In this document: piece by piece, positions 8,001 to 14,433 of the stretch | How the letters are laid out: each line of letters begins with the position of its first letter | Numbering within the stretch: the stretch's first letter is position 1 | Assembly: GCA_002412925.1 (NCBI GenBank) | Contig: DHVZ01000018.1 | Coordinates: forward strand, 1 to 15,278 | Reading direction: 5' to 3' | DNA length: 15,278 nt | From: Anaerolineales bacterium UBA5195 | GTDB taxonomy: Bacteria > Chloroflexota > Anaerolineae > Anaerolineales > Villigracilaceae | Notes under the pieces: model-generated | The model's database searches: none | Told to the model about the DNA's origin: nothing | The model's input: only the letters and a program-made list of their open reading frames with translations | Program-made: the position numbers and the translations under genes

Positions 8001-11000
8001 CGACGCCGCAGGTCTGACCACCTATGTCAGTCAGTACTGGAGCAAACTTTCAGGGTTGGCTGGCGAAAAAGCCCTCGGCAATGGCTGGCTCGAGGCCGTT
8101 GATCCCGCCGAACGTGAAAACCTGGGAAACGGTTGGATTCAGGTTGTCCGCGAGAGAAAAGTCTCGAATTCGGAATACCGTTTCCTGCGGCCGGATGGCA
8201 GTTCGGCCTGGGTCATCGGGCAGGCCATCCCACAATTCGATGCGTCTGGTAAATTTATTGGGCACATTGGCACAATTACTGATATCACCGCCCGCAAGCA
8301 AGCCGAAGAATTGACGCACCGACGTGTAGCTGAGTTGGAAGTCCTTTACGATAGCAGCCTGGCCATCAGCCGCCTGCTTAACCCGCGCGAGATCGTTGAA
8401 ACCATGGTCGAGACGCTTTCGCAAAAACTCAAATGGCATCATGCGGCTGTCCGCCTGTATCACCCTGAGACCAATCTGGTTGAGTTATTGGCGCTTCACC
8501 AGCCCCAGACCAACTCCGAAGCCGTTTCTGGCGAGATCGACCGCTTGCAAACAGCCATCCAGACCTCTGGGATGGGTTTAAGCGGTTGGGTCATCCAACA
8601 TGGCGAGGCGGTTCTCTGCGCCGATGTGAACGCCGACCCCCGTTATAAACAAACGTACCCCGATATCCGTTCGGGAGTTTACGTGCCCATGAAGCTGGGG
8701 CAGACCGTCTTGGGCAGCATCAGTGTGGAGAGCACCGAACCTGCGGCCTTTGATGAACAGGATCAGCGCTTGCTGACGACCATGGCCACCCAGGCTGCCA
8801 TTGCCATCCACCAGGCGCAGCTATACGAACAGGTGCAGCTCTATGCTGCCGAATTGGAAAAACGCGTTGAGGAACGCACCGCAGAATTGATGCTTGCCAA
8901 GGATAAAGCCGAAACGGCCAACCAGGCCAAGAGCGCCTTCCTGGCCACCATGAGCCATGAGATCCGCACGCCTTTGAACGGCGTGCTCGGCATGGCCCAC
9001 CTGGCCCTGCAAAGCAATCTCACCGAAAAACAGCGCAATTACTTGTTCAATATTCAGTCATCTGGCGAATCTTTATTGGCCACCATTAACGATATCCTCG
9101 ATTTCTCCAAAATTGAAGCCGGGAAGATTGCCCTCGAGCAGGTGGATTTCGACCTGGATGATATCTTCAAGGCTGTCTCAAGCATGTTGGCGCATAAAGC
9201 GCACGAAAAAGGCCTCGAATTGGTCTTTAACACGGCCCCTGAAGTTCCACGCCTGCTGGTCGGAGACCCGTTCAGGCTGGGGCAGGTGCTCAACAACCTG
9301 CTGGGGAATGCCGTCAAATTCACCGAAGCTGGCGAGGTGGTTGTCAAGACCTCCCTGGTCAAAAAGACCGCCCGAAATGTGGTGTTGGAGTTTTCGGTGC
9401 AGGATACCGGGATTGGTATCACCCGGGCACAATTGGCCGGGTTGTTCCAGCCCTTCAGCCAGGCCGATAATTCGATCAGCCGCAAATATGGCGGCACCGG
9501 CCTGGGCCTGACCATCAGCCAGCGCCTGGTGAATCTGATGGGCGGCGAGATCAGGGCTGATAGCCAGGCCGGGCAAGGCACAACCTTTACTTTCAAGATC
9601 GGCCTGAAACAACAGGCTGGAATGAAAAACGAAAGTTTTGCGATTGCCCCTGAACTGGTCGGCCTGCGCGTGCTGGTGATGGATGACCATCCGGCCACAC
9701 AGGCCTTCCTGCAAAGCGCGCTGGAAGCCTTCACTTTCCAGGTCACCGTTGCCGGTTCGGCGGAAGCCGGGCTGGCGCACCTGGAACAAAAACGCTCCAG
9801 GCAGCGTTTCGACCTGGTCCTGGTGGATCGCAGCCTGCCCGGCAAGCTGAACGGGTTGGAGGCCATCCGCCAGATCAAGCAGAATCCGAAGCTCGCAAAA
9901 ACACCGGCGCTGCTGCTCATCCACGCGGATGAAATGCTTCAACAAACCGCCGAAAACGCCCCGGATGGTTTTTTGATCAAGCCCATCACCCGCTCACAGC
10001 TTTTTGATGAAATTATGCGGGTCTTTGGGCACAAAAGCTCGCCCCAAAGCGCAACTGAGACAAGCAAGGGTGTCACCGGGCCGCTGAATCTCCTGCATGG
10101 CAGGCGCGCTTTGCTGGTCGAAGACAATCAGATCAACCAGCTTGTCGCCCAGGAAATGCTGCAAAGCCTGGGTCTGCAAGTCTCAATTGCCAGCAGCGGT
10201 GAAGAGGCTGTCAAAATGGTGCAGGCTGGCCAGTTTGAGGTGGTCTTGATGGATATCCAGATGCCCGGCATGGATGGGTACCAGGCAACCGCCCTAATTC
10301 GCAGCGACCCGCGCTTTACGTATGCCAGGCTGCCGATCATTGCCATCACCGCTCATGCCCTGGCCGAAGACCGTGAAAAAGTGCTGGATGCCGGCCTGAA
10401 TGATTATGTCTCCAAACCGATTGACATGTCACAGCTTGCCAATGTCTTGCTCACCTGGCTGCCCCGGCCAGCAGCCCTGTCTGCACAACCAGACAACCTG
10501 GAGCGTGCCACAACCGAAAACTGGGCTGCGCCCTCAGAGATCCTGGCCGCCCTGGGCTCAATCAACATGGAAAGCGCCCTGGCCCGGCTGGGCGGCAAAC
10601 AGGAACTTTACCTGCGTTTACTGATCATGTTCCGCGACAACCATGCCGAGACGGCGCAGGCAATCCGCGCGGCCTTGCAAAACGCTGACCTGCTGCTTGC
10701 CAGGCGGCTGGCTCATACGCTCAAGGGTGTCGCTGCCACGATCGGCGCCAACCAACTGAGCGCGGCGGCGAAAAACCTGGAAACCGCCATTGCCCAGGAG
10801 ACCTCGGACCTTTATGCCGGCAATTTGGAACAGGTGGAAGCTGAACTCGCGCTTGTCGTGGCCGCGCTGGCGGGGATTCCCCAGGCCACGCCGTCTGCTG
10901 GCCTGCTTCCAGTTTCAGAATCTGAGGCCAGCCAGGCAACCTTGGGATCAGGGCTGAATCAACTGGCGCGCCTGCTGCGCTCGAACGATGCCGCAGCAAC

Positions 11001-11160
11001 CGCTTTGATTGCCAGCCTGTTGCGGCAGCCCCAGGAAGCCAACCTGCAAACAGGACTCAAAGGACTGGAACGCCTGATCACACGTTACGATTTTGAAAAA
11101 GCGCTGAAAGAATTGGAAACCCTGGCGCAAAAACAGCAGATTCCTTTGTCCAAACATTAA
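5080..11160 (+). CDS. Giant multi-sensor hybrid histidine kinase (2026 aa) with three receivers and HPt
   Basis: Domains in order: REC1 (4-120; D55, T83, K105); PAS1 (134-245); GAF1 (262-430); PAS2 (453-575); PAS3 (580-697); PAS4 (705-817); PAS5 (825-950); PAS6 (957-1073); GAF2 (1080-1248); coiled coil (1250-1285); HisKA with SHEIRTPLNG (His 1293); HATPase (N-box Asn 1410, G1 DTGIGI 1442-1447, G2 GGTGLGL 1471-1477); REC2 (1528-1650; D1535/D1536, D1583, K1634); REC3 (1675-1795; E1681/D1682, D1725, T1757, K1779); HPt (1820-1930) with LAHTLKG (His 1879); and a helical tail (1950-2026). This is a complete His-Asp-His relay in one chain. Most PAS domains end in DITERK-like linkers. REC2 has His 1615 where Thr/Ser is usual. 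ATG 5080 is chosen over ATG 5062 because AAAGAAAGG (5065-5073) lies 6 nt upstream and MSNPLRILIVDDD starts the receiver directly. There is no signal peptide or membrane segment. The HPt would hand phosphate to a separate receiver, most simply the REC-HD-GYP protein encoded next. Confidence 0.96.
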   Translation: MSNPLRILIVDDDVSLRKTLSDILKVKGFAPVACETGKEALERITQEEIIIALIDLQLADISGLEVVRGIKERSPQTECILLTGHASQATAIEAVNLGAYSYFQKPYDLDQLLLSIRHAVEKCQAGKALIESQARYHTFINATTDLAFLKDDRFRYLIANEAAASLFRKPATEIIGKDDFELLPAAVAQTIRRGDEQVLQVNKLVITVEAMRGRMYEFREFPVDLQDGRMGVGGYVRDITERKRAEELVQQKSEQLRLLYEASQRLSRTLDLDVIYQTINEFLSVIVPSDSMIISAFDAETQMITCQAYWAGDGRQDVSAFPRIPLEAEGKGTQSIVIRTGQPLLINDFQALMKTTQTHYYIDDQTNEIVDEAPPDAEVTRSALIVPLKVLGRVNGVIQVMSHRLNAYTDSQLKLLEALALHIVSAQQNALLYAQVQIELNERKRTEEALRKSEESFRNVFENATVGLYRTTPEGRVILANPALVHMLGYETFEDLAQRNLEEDGFEPDYLRREFRQRIESEVSINDLEAKWQKKDGTFAIVRESARVFRDETGNILYYEGTVEDITERKAAEEAVQNSEKRFRALIEKGHDNISLLAADGTLLWENPSTTSTLGYAPDQFVGRNIFELMHPDELAWALDLFKQVAQTPGLSQEGIFRLRHSDGSWRWIEGAVTNLLNEPSVGAVVINYRNITARVEAEAALSASENELRSLFAAMQDVVMVIDREGVYCEIAPTHPAWLVKPAQELIGQNLRDVFPSDQAQAYIDSIQQVLTTGQTAHLEYTLKIGERTIWFAASITRMTEKTSLWVARDVTERKHAEDDLRQRENLLNKIFEVLPVGLWLADKNGQLIRSNQAGREIWGAEPLVGQGQYDIFKARRLSSNLEIAADDWALAHTIKDGVTVVDEMLEIDTFDGHKKIILNSTAPVFNEAGKVDGAVIVNLDITERKHAEEELRASEQRYQSLIDISPVGIFRTDAAGLTTYVSQYWSKLSGLAGEKALGNGWLEAVDPAERENLGNGWIQVVRERKVSNSEYRFLRPDGSSAWVIGQAIPQFDASGKFIGHIGTITDITARKQAEELTHRRVAELEVLYDSSLAISRLLNPREIVETMVETLSQKLKWHHAAVRLYHPETNLVELLALHQPQTNSEAVSGEIDRLQTAIQTSGMGLSGWVIQHGEAVLCADVNADPRYKQTYPDIRSGVYVPMKLGQTVLGSISVESTEPAAFDEQDQRLLTTMATQAAIAIHQAQLYEQVQLYAAELEKRVEERTAELMLAKDKAETANQAKSAFLATMSHEIRTPLNGVLGMAHLALQSNLTEKQRNYLFNIQSSGESLLATINDILDFSKIEAGKIALEQVDFDLDDIFKAVSSMLAHKAHEKGLELVFNTAPEVPRLLVGDPFRLGQVLNNLLGNAVKFTEAGEVVVKTSLVKKTARNVVLEFSVQDTGIGITRAQLAGLFQPFSQADNSISRKYGGTGLGLTISQRLVNLMGGEIRADSQAGQGTTFTFKIGLKQQAGMKNESFAIAPELVGLRVLVMDDHPATQAFLQSALEAFTFQVTVAGSAEAGLAHLEQKRSRQRFDLVLVDRSLPGKLNGLEAIRQIKQNPKLAKTPALLLIHADEMLQQTAENAPDGFLIKPITRSQLFDEIMRVFGHKSSPQSATETSKGVTGPLNLLHGRRALLVEDNQINQLVAQEMLQSLGLQVSIASSGEEAVKMVQAGQFEVVLMDIQMPGMDGYQATALIRSDPRFTYARLPIIAITAHALAEDREKVLDAGLNDYVSKPIDMSQLANVLLTWLPRPAALSAQPDNLERATTENWAAPSEILAALGSINMESALARLGGKQELYLRLLIMFRDNHAETAQAIRAALQNADLLLARRLAHTLKGVAATIGANQLSAAAKNLETAIAQETSDLYAGNLEQVEAELALVVAALAGIPQATPSAGLLPVSESEASQATLGSGLNQLARLLRSNDAAATALIASLLRQPQEANLQTGLKGLERLITRYDFEKALKELETLAQKQQIPLSKH

Positions 11161-11175
11161 AAGCGAGGTACAGTC

Positions 11176-12276
11176 ATGAAAAAACAAACCATCCTGGTCG
11201 TCGATGATGCGCCAGAAAACATTGACCTGTTGAATCTCGTTCTCGGCGGCCTCTATCAGATCAAGGTGGCGCTAAATGGTGAAAAAGCGCTCGAAATTGC
11301 CTCAAACGCCGCAGACCTGCCAGATTTAATCCTGCTGGATGTGATGATGCCTGGTATGGACGGGTATGAAGTCTGCCGCCAATTGAAGACCAGCCCATTA
11401 ACATACAAAATACCGGTCATCTTTGTTTCTGCCCTGAACGAGACGCAGGATGAAAGCAAGGGTTTTGAAGTGGGCGCAGTGGATTACATTACCAAGCCGG
11501 TCAGCACGCCGATTGTGCGCGCCCGGGTGAAAACACACCTGGCACTCCATGACCAGAACAGGCTCCTGGAAGAGAGGATCCGCGAACGAACCGAGGAGTT
11601 GGCACATGCCCAGGATGTCACTTACATCGGCTTCGCGGCCCTGGCTGAATTTCGGGATCACGAAACCGGCGCACACATCCTCCGTACCCAGCAGTATGTG
11701 CGCATCCTGGCTCAATACCTGTCGATTCACCCGCGCTTTCAGGGTTATTTGGGCACCGAGGAGATTGACCTTTTGCGGAAATCTGCACCGCTGCACGATA
11801 TTGGCAAAATCGCTGTTCCAGACCGCATCCTGCTGAAACCGGGGAAGCTGACTCCCCCAGAATTCGAGGAAATGAAAAAACACACCACTTATGGACGGGA
11901 TGCCATCGCGCAAGCCGAACAGGCTCTTGGCAATCAAAAAAACTCCTTCCTGCGGCTGGCCAAAGAAATCGCCTACACCCATCACGAAAAATGGGATGGA
12001 AGCGGGTACCCCCAGGGCCTGGCCGGGGATGACATTCCGGTTTCTGGCCGCTTGATGGCGCTTGCCGATATTTATGACGCATTAATCAGTCAACGGGTAT
12101 ATAAAGCCGCTATGCCACATGCTACCGCGGTAGAGATTATCGAAAACGAGCGCGGAAAACAACTTGATCCCGATGTGGTGGAAGCCTTCATCGAGCATCA
12201 AGACATGTTTTTGAACATCGCACAAAACATTACTGACGCGGCGTATGGCGATCCTCATCTTAAACGGGTTCAATGA
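11176..12276 (+). CDS. Response regulator with HD-GYP domain (predicted c-di-GMP phosphodiesterase)
   Basis: The protein has 366 residues. REC (4-122) has D10/D11, phospho-acceptor D55 (LLDVMMPGMDG), S85 and K107. A coiled-coil linker (about 125-146) joins it to an HD-GYP domain (about 148-350). Metal and catalytic motifs are present: ETGAH (His 167), PLHDIGK (His 207/Asp 208), KKHTTYG (His 236), THHEKWDGSGYP (His 269/His 270, GYP 277-279) and ADIYDAL (Asp 298). HD-GYP proteins of this kind hydrolyse cyclic di-GMP, usually to GMP, and act in the cytoplasm. GAGG (11165-11168) lies 7 nt before the ATG, 15 bp after the giant kinase. As the last gene of the operon and the only recognisable enzymatic output, it is the likely end point of the phosphorelay. 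All key residues look intact, so I expect an active enzyme. Confidence 0.95.
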   Translation: MKKQTILVVDDAPENIDLLNLVLGGLYQIKVALNGEKALEIASNAADLPDLILLDVMMPGMDGYEVCRQLKTSPLTYKIPVIFVSALNETQDESKGFEVGAVDYITKPVSTPIVRARVKTHLALHDQNRLLEERIRERTEELAHAQDVTYIGFAALAEFRDHETGAHILRTQQYVRILAQYLSIHPRFQGYLGTEEIDLLRKSAPLHDIGKIAVPDRILLKPGKLTPPEFEEMKKHTTYGRDAIAQAEQALGNQKNSFLRLAKEIAYTHHEKWDGSGYPQGLAGDDIPVSGRLMALADIYDALISQRVYKAAMPHATAVEIIENERGKQLDPDVVEAFIEHQDMFLNIAQNITDAAYGDPHLKRVQ

Positions 12277-12288
12277 AATTATCCAGCA

Positions 12289-12327
12289 TTCACGAAACAG
12301 CCCGGAAATTTCTTCAACTTTCGTGAA
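12289..12327. repeat. Perfect 9-bp inverted repeat downstream of the signalling operon
   Basis: TTCACGAAA (12289-12297) and TTTCGTGAA (12319-12327) can pair around a 21-nt loop. A competing smaller stem, CTTCA (12312-12316) with TGAAG (12324-12328), shares the right arm. It starts 12 bp after the HD-GYP stop. There is no T-tract directly after it, so it is not a classic intrinsic terminator. It may be a transcript-stabilising hairpin or part of an intergenic repeat. Confidence 0.5.
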
Positions 12328-12349
12328 GTACGGATAACTCCACTGCAAA

Positions 12350-12403
12350 AAGGTCAAAACCTTAACGCCAAGCCGCAAAGTTTTTTTTTTGGGGGGGGAA
12401 AAA
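12350..12403. repeat. Short repeat plus T10-G8-A5 homopolymer block
   Basis: A small stem (AAGGT 12350-12354, ACCTT 12359-12363) is followed by CGCCAAGCCGCAAAG, then ten T (12381-12390), eight G (12391-12398) and five A (12399-12403). It lies between convergent genes. The T-run could end + strand transcripts, but the preceding hairpin is weak and 17 nt away. CGCCAAG/CGCAAAG strings next to homopolymers resemble dispersed intergenic repeats known from environmental genomes (from memory, not searched). Homopolymer lengths here may be unreliable in an assembly. Confidence 0.4.
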
Positions 12404-12502
12404 CCCATCGTGCTATTACGAAAATCAGTGACCGCCAGATCAATGCGGGCGAAATTACCACGTCTGGAACACAAACTGGGGCATGAATTGTGTTGCTTGC
12501 GT

Positions 12503-12817
12503 TCAAGGCACTCTCCGCAGACGGATGGGCGTCTGGCCGGGAACACGCTCGATGAGGCCGCGCGCTTCCAAATCCAATCGCACGGCTTTGGTGTACCAGC
12601 GCACCGACCCCGGCTTGGGGAACAAATCCATCGAAACGGGCTGGCTGAGCAGGTGCGTCCGTACCCTGTCCTCCAATTCCGGGAAAGCCAGCCCAGAGCG
12701 GTCGTCATCGTCCGGCAGGACGGCCAGGATGGCGTCGCGGACGATGGTGTATTTCGTCTCGTTGAGATTTTCCTGATATTCAGGATGATTGACATTACGA
12801 GCCTGGATGCTTGACAT
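12503..12817 (-). CDS. DUF6958-like small hypothetical protein
   Basis: The protein has 104 residues. From the sequence: a charged N-terminus, a helical segment (YTIVRDAILAVLP, 23-35), an acidic DDDDR turn, AFPELEDRVRTHL (44-56), then SVRWYTKAVRLDLEARGLIERVPG (71-94), which looks like the recognition part of a winged-helix fold. The WYxxxVxLDLEARGLIERxPG pattern matches what I remember of the DUF6958 family, whose function is unknown. The start at 12817 is well supported: AAGGAG (12830-12825 on this strand) lies 7 nt upstream. In-frame codons back to 12853 lie in front of that ribosome-binding site. It has its own TATAAT box, so it appears to be a single-gene unit. It could be a small nucleic-acid-binding protein, but that is a guess from shape. 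Confidence 0.82.
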   Translation of the reverse strand: MSSIQARNVNHPEYQENLNETKYTIVRDAILAVLPDDDDRSGLAFPELEDRVRTHLLSQPVSMDLFPKPGSVRWYTKAVRLDLEARGLIERVPGQTPIRLRRVP

Positions 12818-12871
12818 TTGAATTCTCCTTTCGAACCACGGGTCTGATACCAATATCTCACTGATAAAACC

Positions 12872-12877
12872 ATTATA
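12872..12877 (-). promoter_or_regulatory. TATAAT -10 box for the DUF6958-like gene
   Basis: A perfect TATAAT reads on the - strand and would give a leader of about 48 nt before the ATG at 12817. A perfect TTGACA is present at 12905-12900, overlapping the stop codon of the upstream AraC gene, but its 22-nt spacer is too long for a standard sigma-70 promoter. The real -35 may therefore be weak or factor-dependent. In the leader, GATA and TATC arms (12846-12857) form a small inverted repeat. Confidence 0.5.
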
Positions 12878-12901
12878 GAGGCTGTTCGCCTGGGAGGCTT
12901 G

Positions 12902-13783
12902 TCAAATCCTGCTCTTTTCGACCCGCGCCCGATACTGCGCCGGGGAAAGCCCAAAACGTTTGGAAAAGGCATGAATAAAAGAACTCAAACTGCCATAACC
13001 TACCTGGAAAGTGGTTTCTGTGACCGTATTCCCCGGAATTTCCAGCAGCCTCCGGGCCGCATCCAGCCGCAGGTGAATAACTTGCTGACGCAAGGAAATG
13101 TCGAAGGCGGTTCGGAATAAACGCGCAAAGTGAAACTCAGACAGGCCGGCCCGGTCGGCAACTTCCTGCGACCTGAAATCTTCGGCGTAGCGGGCTTCGA
13201 CGAATTGCCGCGCCAGCAGCAAGCGCGGCAGCAGGTCGGCCACGGTGCCGTCTTTGTGTCTGGACATCTTCTGCAGCGCCTGATGGCGAAGGCGCATCAA
13301 CCGCAGCACCTCCCCGGCGACTTCGAGGAACAGGTCTTCCGTAATTTCCGGGGCAAGACCGGAGCGGCAGGCCGCAGCCAGTTCCGCCGCCGCAGACGAA
13401 ATTGGGTCGCCTTGCAAGAGAGGCTGACTATGTAAGAGTTGTTGCAGGTCTTCGGGGATGTCGAGAAAACGCGCCAGATCGGCCAGAAAGGGCGGGCTGA
13501 GCCATAAGACCAGCACGGGAGATGCTTCTGCCTGTGACTCAAGCAGATCCAGCACTACAGCGTGGTGGTTGGGTCTTGGCGTCAACAGGATGTATTGCGA
13601 AGGTTCAACAGTGACGCCTGCACAAGAAAAAGCGCGTTCCCCCAGCGGAAAGATGAGCAATAAATGTCCCAACTGTGGCAGGCCGGCGTGCCGACGCAGT
13701 TCACCGTGCCAGACCGCGTTCAATGGCGAAACTGGCCCATCAAGAGACGTTACAGGCGGGGGTTCGGAGAACTGTATCAGCAC
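12902..13783 (-). CDS. AraC-family transcriptional regulator
   Basis: The protein has 293 residues, typical for the family. The N-terminal part (about 20-165) is a probable sensory/dimerisation region with a cupin-like run (LLLIFPLGERAF ... ILLTPRPNHHAV). The C-terminal AraC DNA-binding domain (about 185-290) has two helix-turn-helix motifs: SQEVADRAGLSEFHFARLF (205-223) and the second at about 254-278, ending in the family signature KRFGLSPAQYR (275-285). The start is GTG at 13783. An in-frame stop lies 9 to 7 bp upstream (13792-13790), so no longer start is possible, and no ribosome-binding site is visible. It follows the hydrolase remnant by 13 bp on the same strand, so it may be co-transcribed with it. 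The effector and target genes are unknown. The family call is secure, the exact start less so. Confidence 0.9.
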   Translation of the reverse strand: MLIQFSEPPPVTSLDGPVSPLNAVWHGELRRHAGLPQLGHLLLIFPLGERAFSCAGVTVEPSQYILLTPRPNHHAVVLDLLESQAEASPVLVLWLSPPFLADLARFLDIPEDLQQLLHSQPLLQGDPISSAAAELAAACRSGLAPEITEDLFLEVAGEVLRLMRLRHQALQKMSRHKDGTVADLLPRLLLARQFVEARYAEDFRSQEVADRAGLSEFHFARLFRTAFDISLRQQVIHLRLDAARRLLEIPGNTVTETTFQVGYGSLSSFIHAFSKRFGLSPAQYRARVEKSRI

Positions 13784-13789
13784 AATTCG

Positions 13790-13800
13790 TTAACCGTTAA
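13790..13800. promoter_or_regulatory. Palindrome TTAAC-C-GTTAA before the AraC gene
   Basis: Two 5-bp arms surround a single C, 6 bp upstream of the AraC GTG. The palindrome also contains the stop codon of the hydrolase remnant. Its position suits an autoregulatory operator, but AraC proteins usually bind direct repeats, so this is only a candidate. Confidence 0.25.
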
Positions 13801-14433
13801 TGGGGAGCAGATTGCTTGTAGATTTCTTCGAAAAATTGCCATATCACCATACTGGCGTCCATCTCCTGGCTGATTCTACCTGATAGGCCCCATAATTGGA
13901 CCGGCTTGCTGCCTCCGGGCCAGGTATGCCCGCCGCCAGTGATGGAATACAGGACGATTTGTGCGCCAGCCTGGCAATTGGCGTAGACCGTTCGCGCTAC
14001 CCGCGTGCCGTCTGCCGTTGTATCGGATTCTTCCACGCTAAAAGGCGGCTCCTTGCACTGGTTGTGCTGGCTCCAAAAGCGGATCGTCTCCGGCACCGAG
14101 ACGTAATCCGGGCTTCCTTCCCACGGGACGCCGCTATCTTCCAGACCGTGAACCATCAAAACCGGCATGGGCTTTTGCGGCGAGCAAACCTGGTGGACAT
14201 TCTCCGTTAACGTCGCCCCAACTGTGGCGATGGCCGAAATCCGGTCGCTCAAGTCACAGCCCAGACGCTGCGCCATGAATCCGCCGCTGGAAAAGCCGGT
14301 GGCGTAGATTCTTTCCCTGTCAACGGCATACCGGGCGGTTAATTCATCGAGAAGCGCGGAAACAAACAACATCGTCAATTTGCTCCTGATCGGCGGCGTA
14401 AAGATGGCTGCCTTCAGCCCAACAGGAGTGAAA
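13797..14433 (-). pseudogene. PHB-depolymerase/feruloyl-esterase-like hydrolase, 5'-truncated and frameshifted
   Basis: The readable part is an alpha/beta hydrolase of the polyhydroxybutyrate depolymerase/LpqC esterase type. In the frame ending at 13797 it shows FVSALLDELTARYAVD, nucleophile motif GFSSGG (14297-14280, Ser at 14291-14289), HGLED with the acid Asp, and GGGHTWPGG with the catalytic His. Upstream the homology continues in another frame (14433-14368): SCWAEG, then YAADQEQIDDV, which in this family comes directly before the FVSALL segment. The shift lies at about 14367 (one extra base, or two lost). The usual N-terminal half with the HGGG oxyanion loop is absent, so the gene lacks both its N-terminus and a continuous frame. 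A shorter protein could start at ATG 14372 (191 aa) with the triad but no oxyanion-hole region. It is probably inactive. A sequencing error could explain the shift but not the missing N-terminus. Confidence 0.7.

Noticed and set aside
8317..8823. Second GAF domain of the giant kinase as a bilin-binding phytochrome-type photosensor
   Set aside because: A Cys is present (VLCADVN, residue 1180), but the phytochrome PXSDIP-like and PHY-domain features are missing. LCADVNADPRY is an ordinary GAF motif.
9054..9920. Long - strand open frame of 288 codons inside the giant kinase
   Set aside because: It lies antisense to the HisKA/HATPase/REC2 coding sequence, where the protein motifs are continuous and canonical. 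The antisense product is Ser/Arg/Cys-rich and shows no domain.
12289..12327. Inverted repeat as a classic rho-independent terminator
   Set aside because: The stem is AT-rich at both ends, the loop is 21 nt and no T-tract follows directly. The T10 run lies more than 50 nt further on.
12389..12814. + strand open frame of 141 codons opposite the DUF6958-like gene
   Set aside because: The - strand gene has a family-like pattern, a strong ribosome-binding site and a TATAAT box. The + frame starts inside the G-run and has none of these.
12900..12905. TTGACA as the -35 box paired with TATAAT at 12877-12872
   Set aside because: The spacer would be 22 nt, well above the usual 16-18 nt. It is mentioned with the -10 box but not annotated as a functional -35.
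12082..12972. Long - strand open frame of 296 codons across the intergenic region
   Set aside because: It overlaps the DUF6958-like gene in another frame, runs into the HD-GYP gene antisense, is rich in Arg/Ser/Pro with no recognisable motif, and has no ribosome-binding site. It is a shadow frame.
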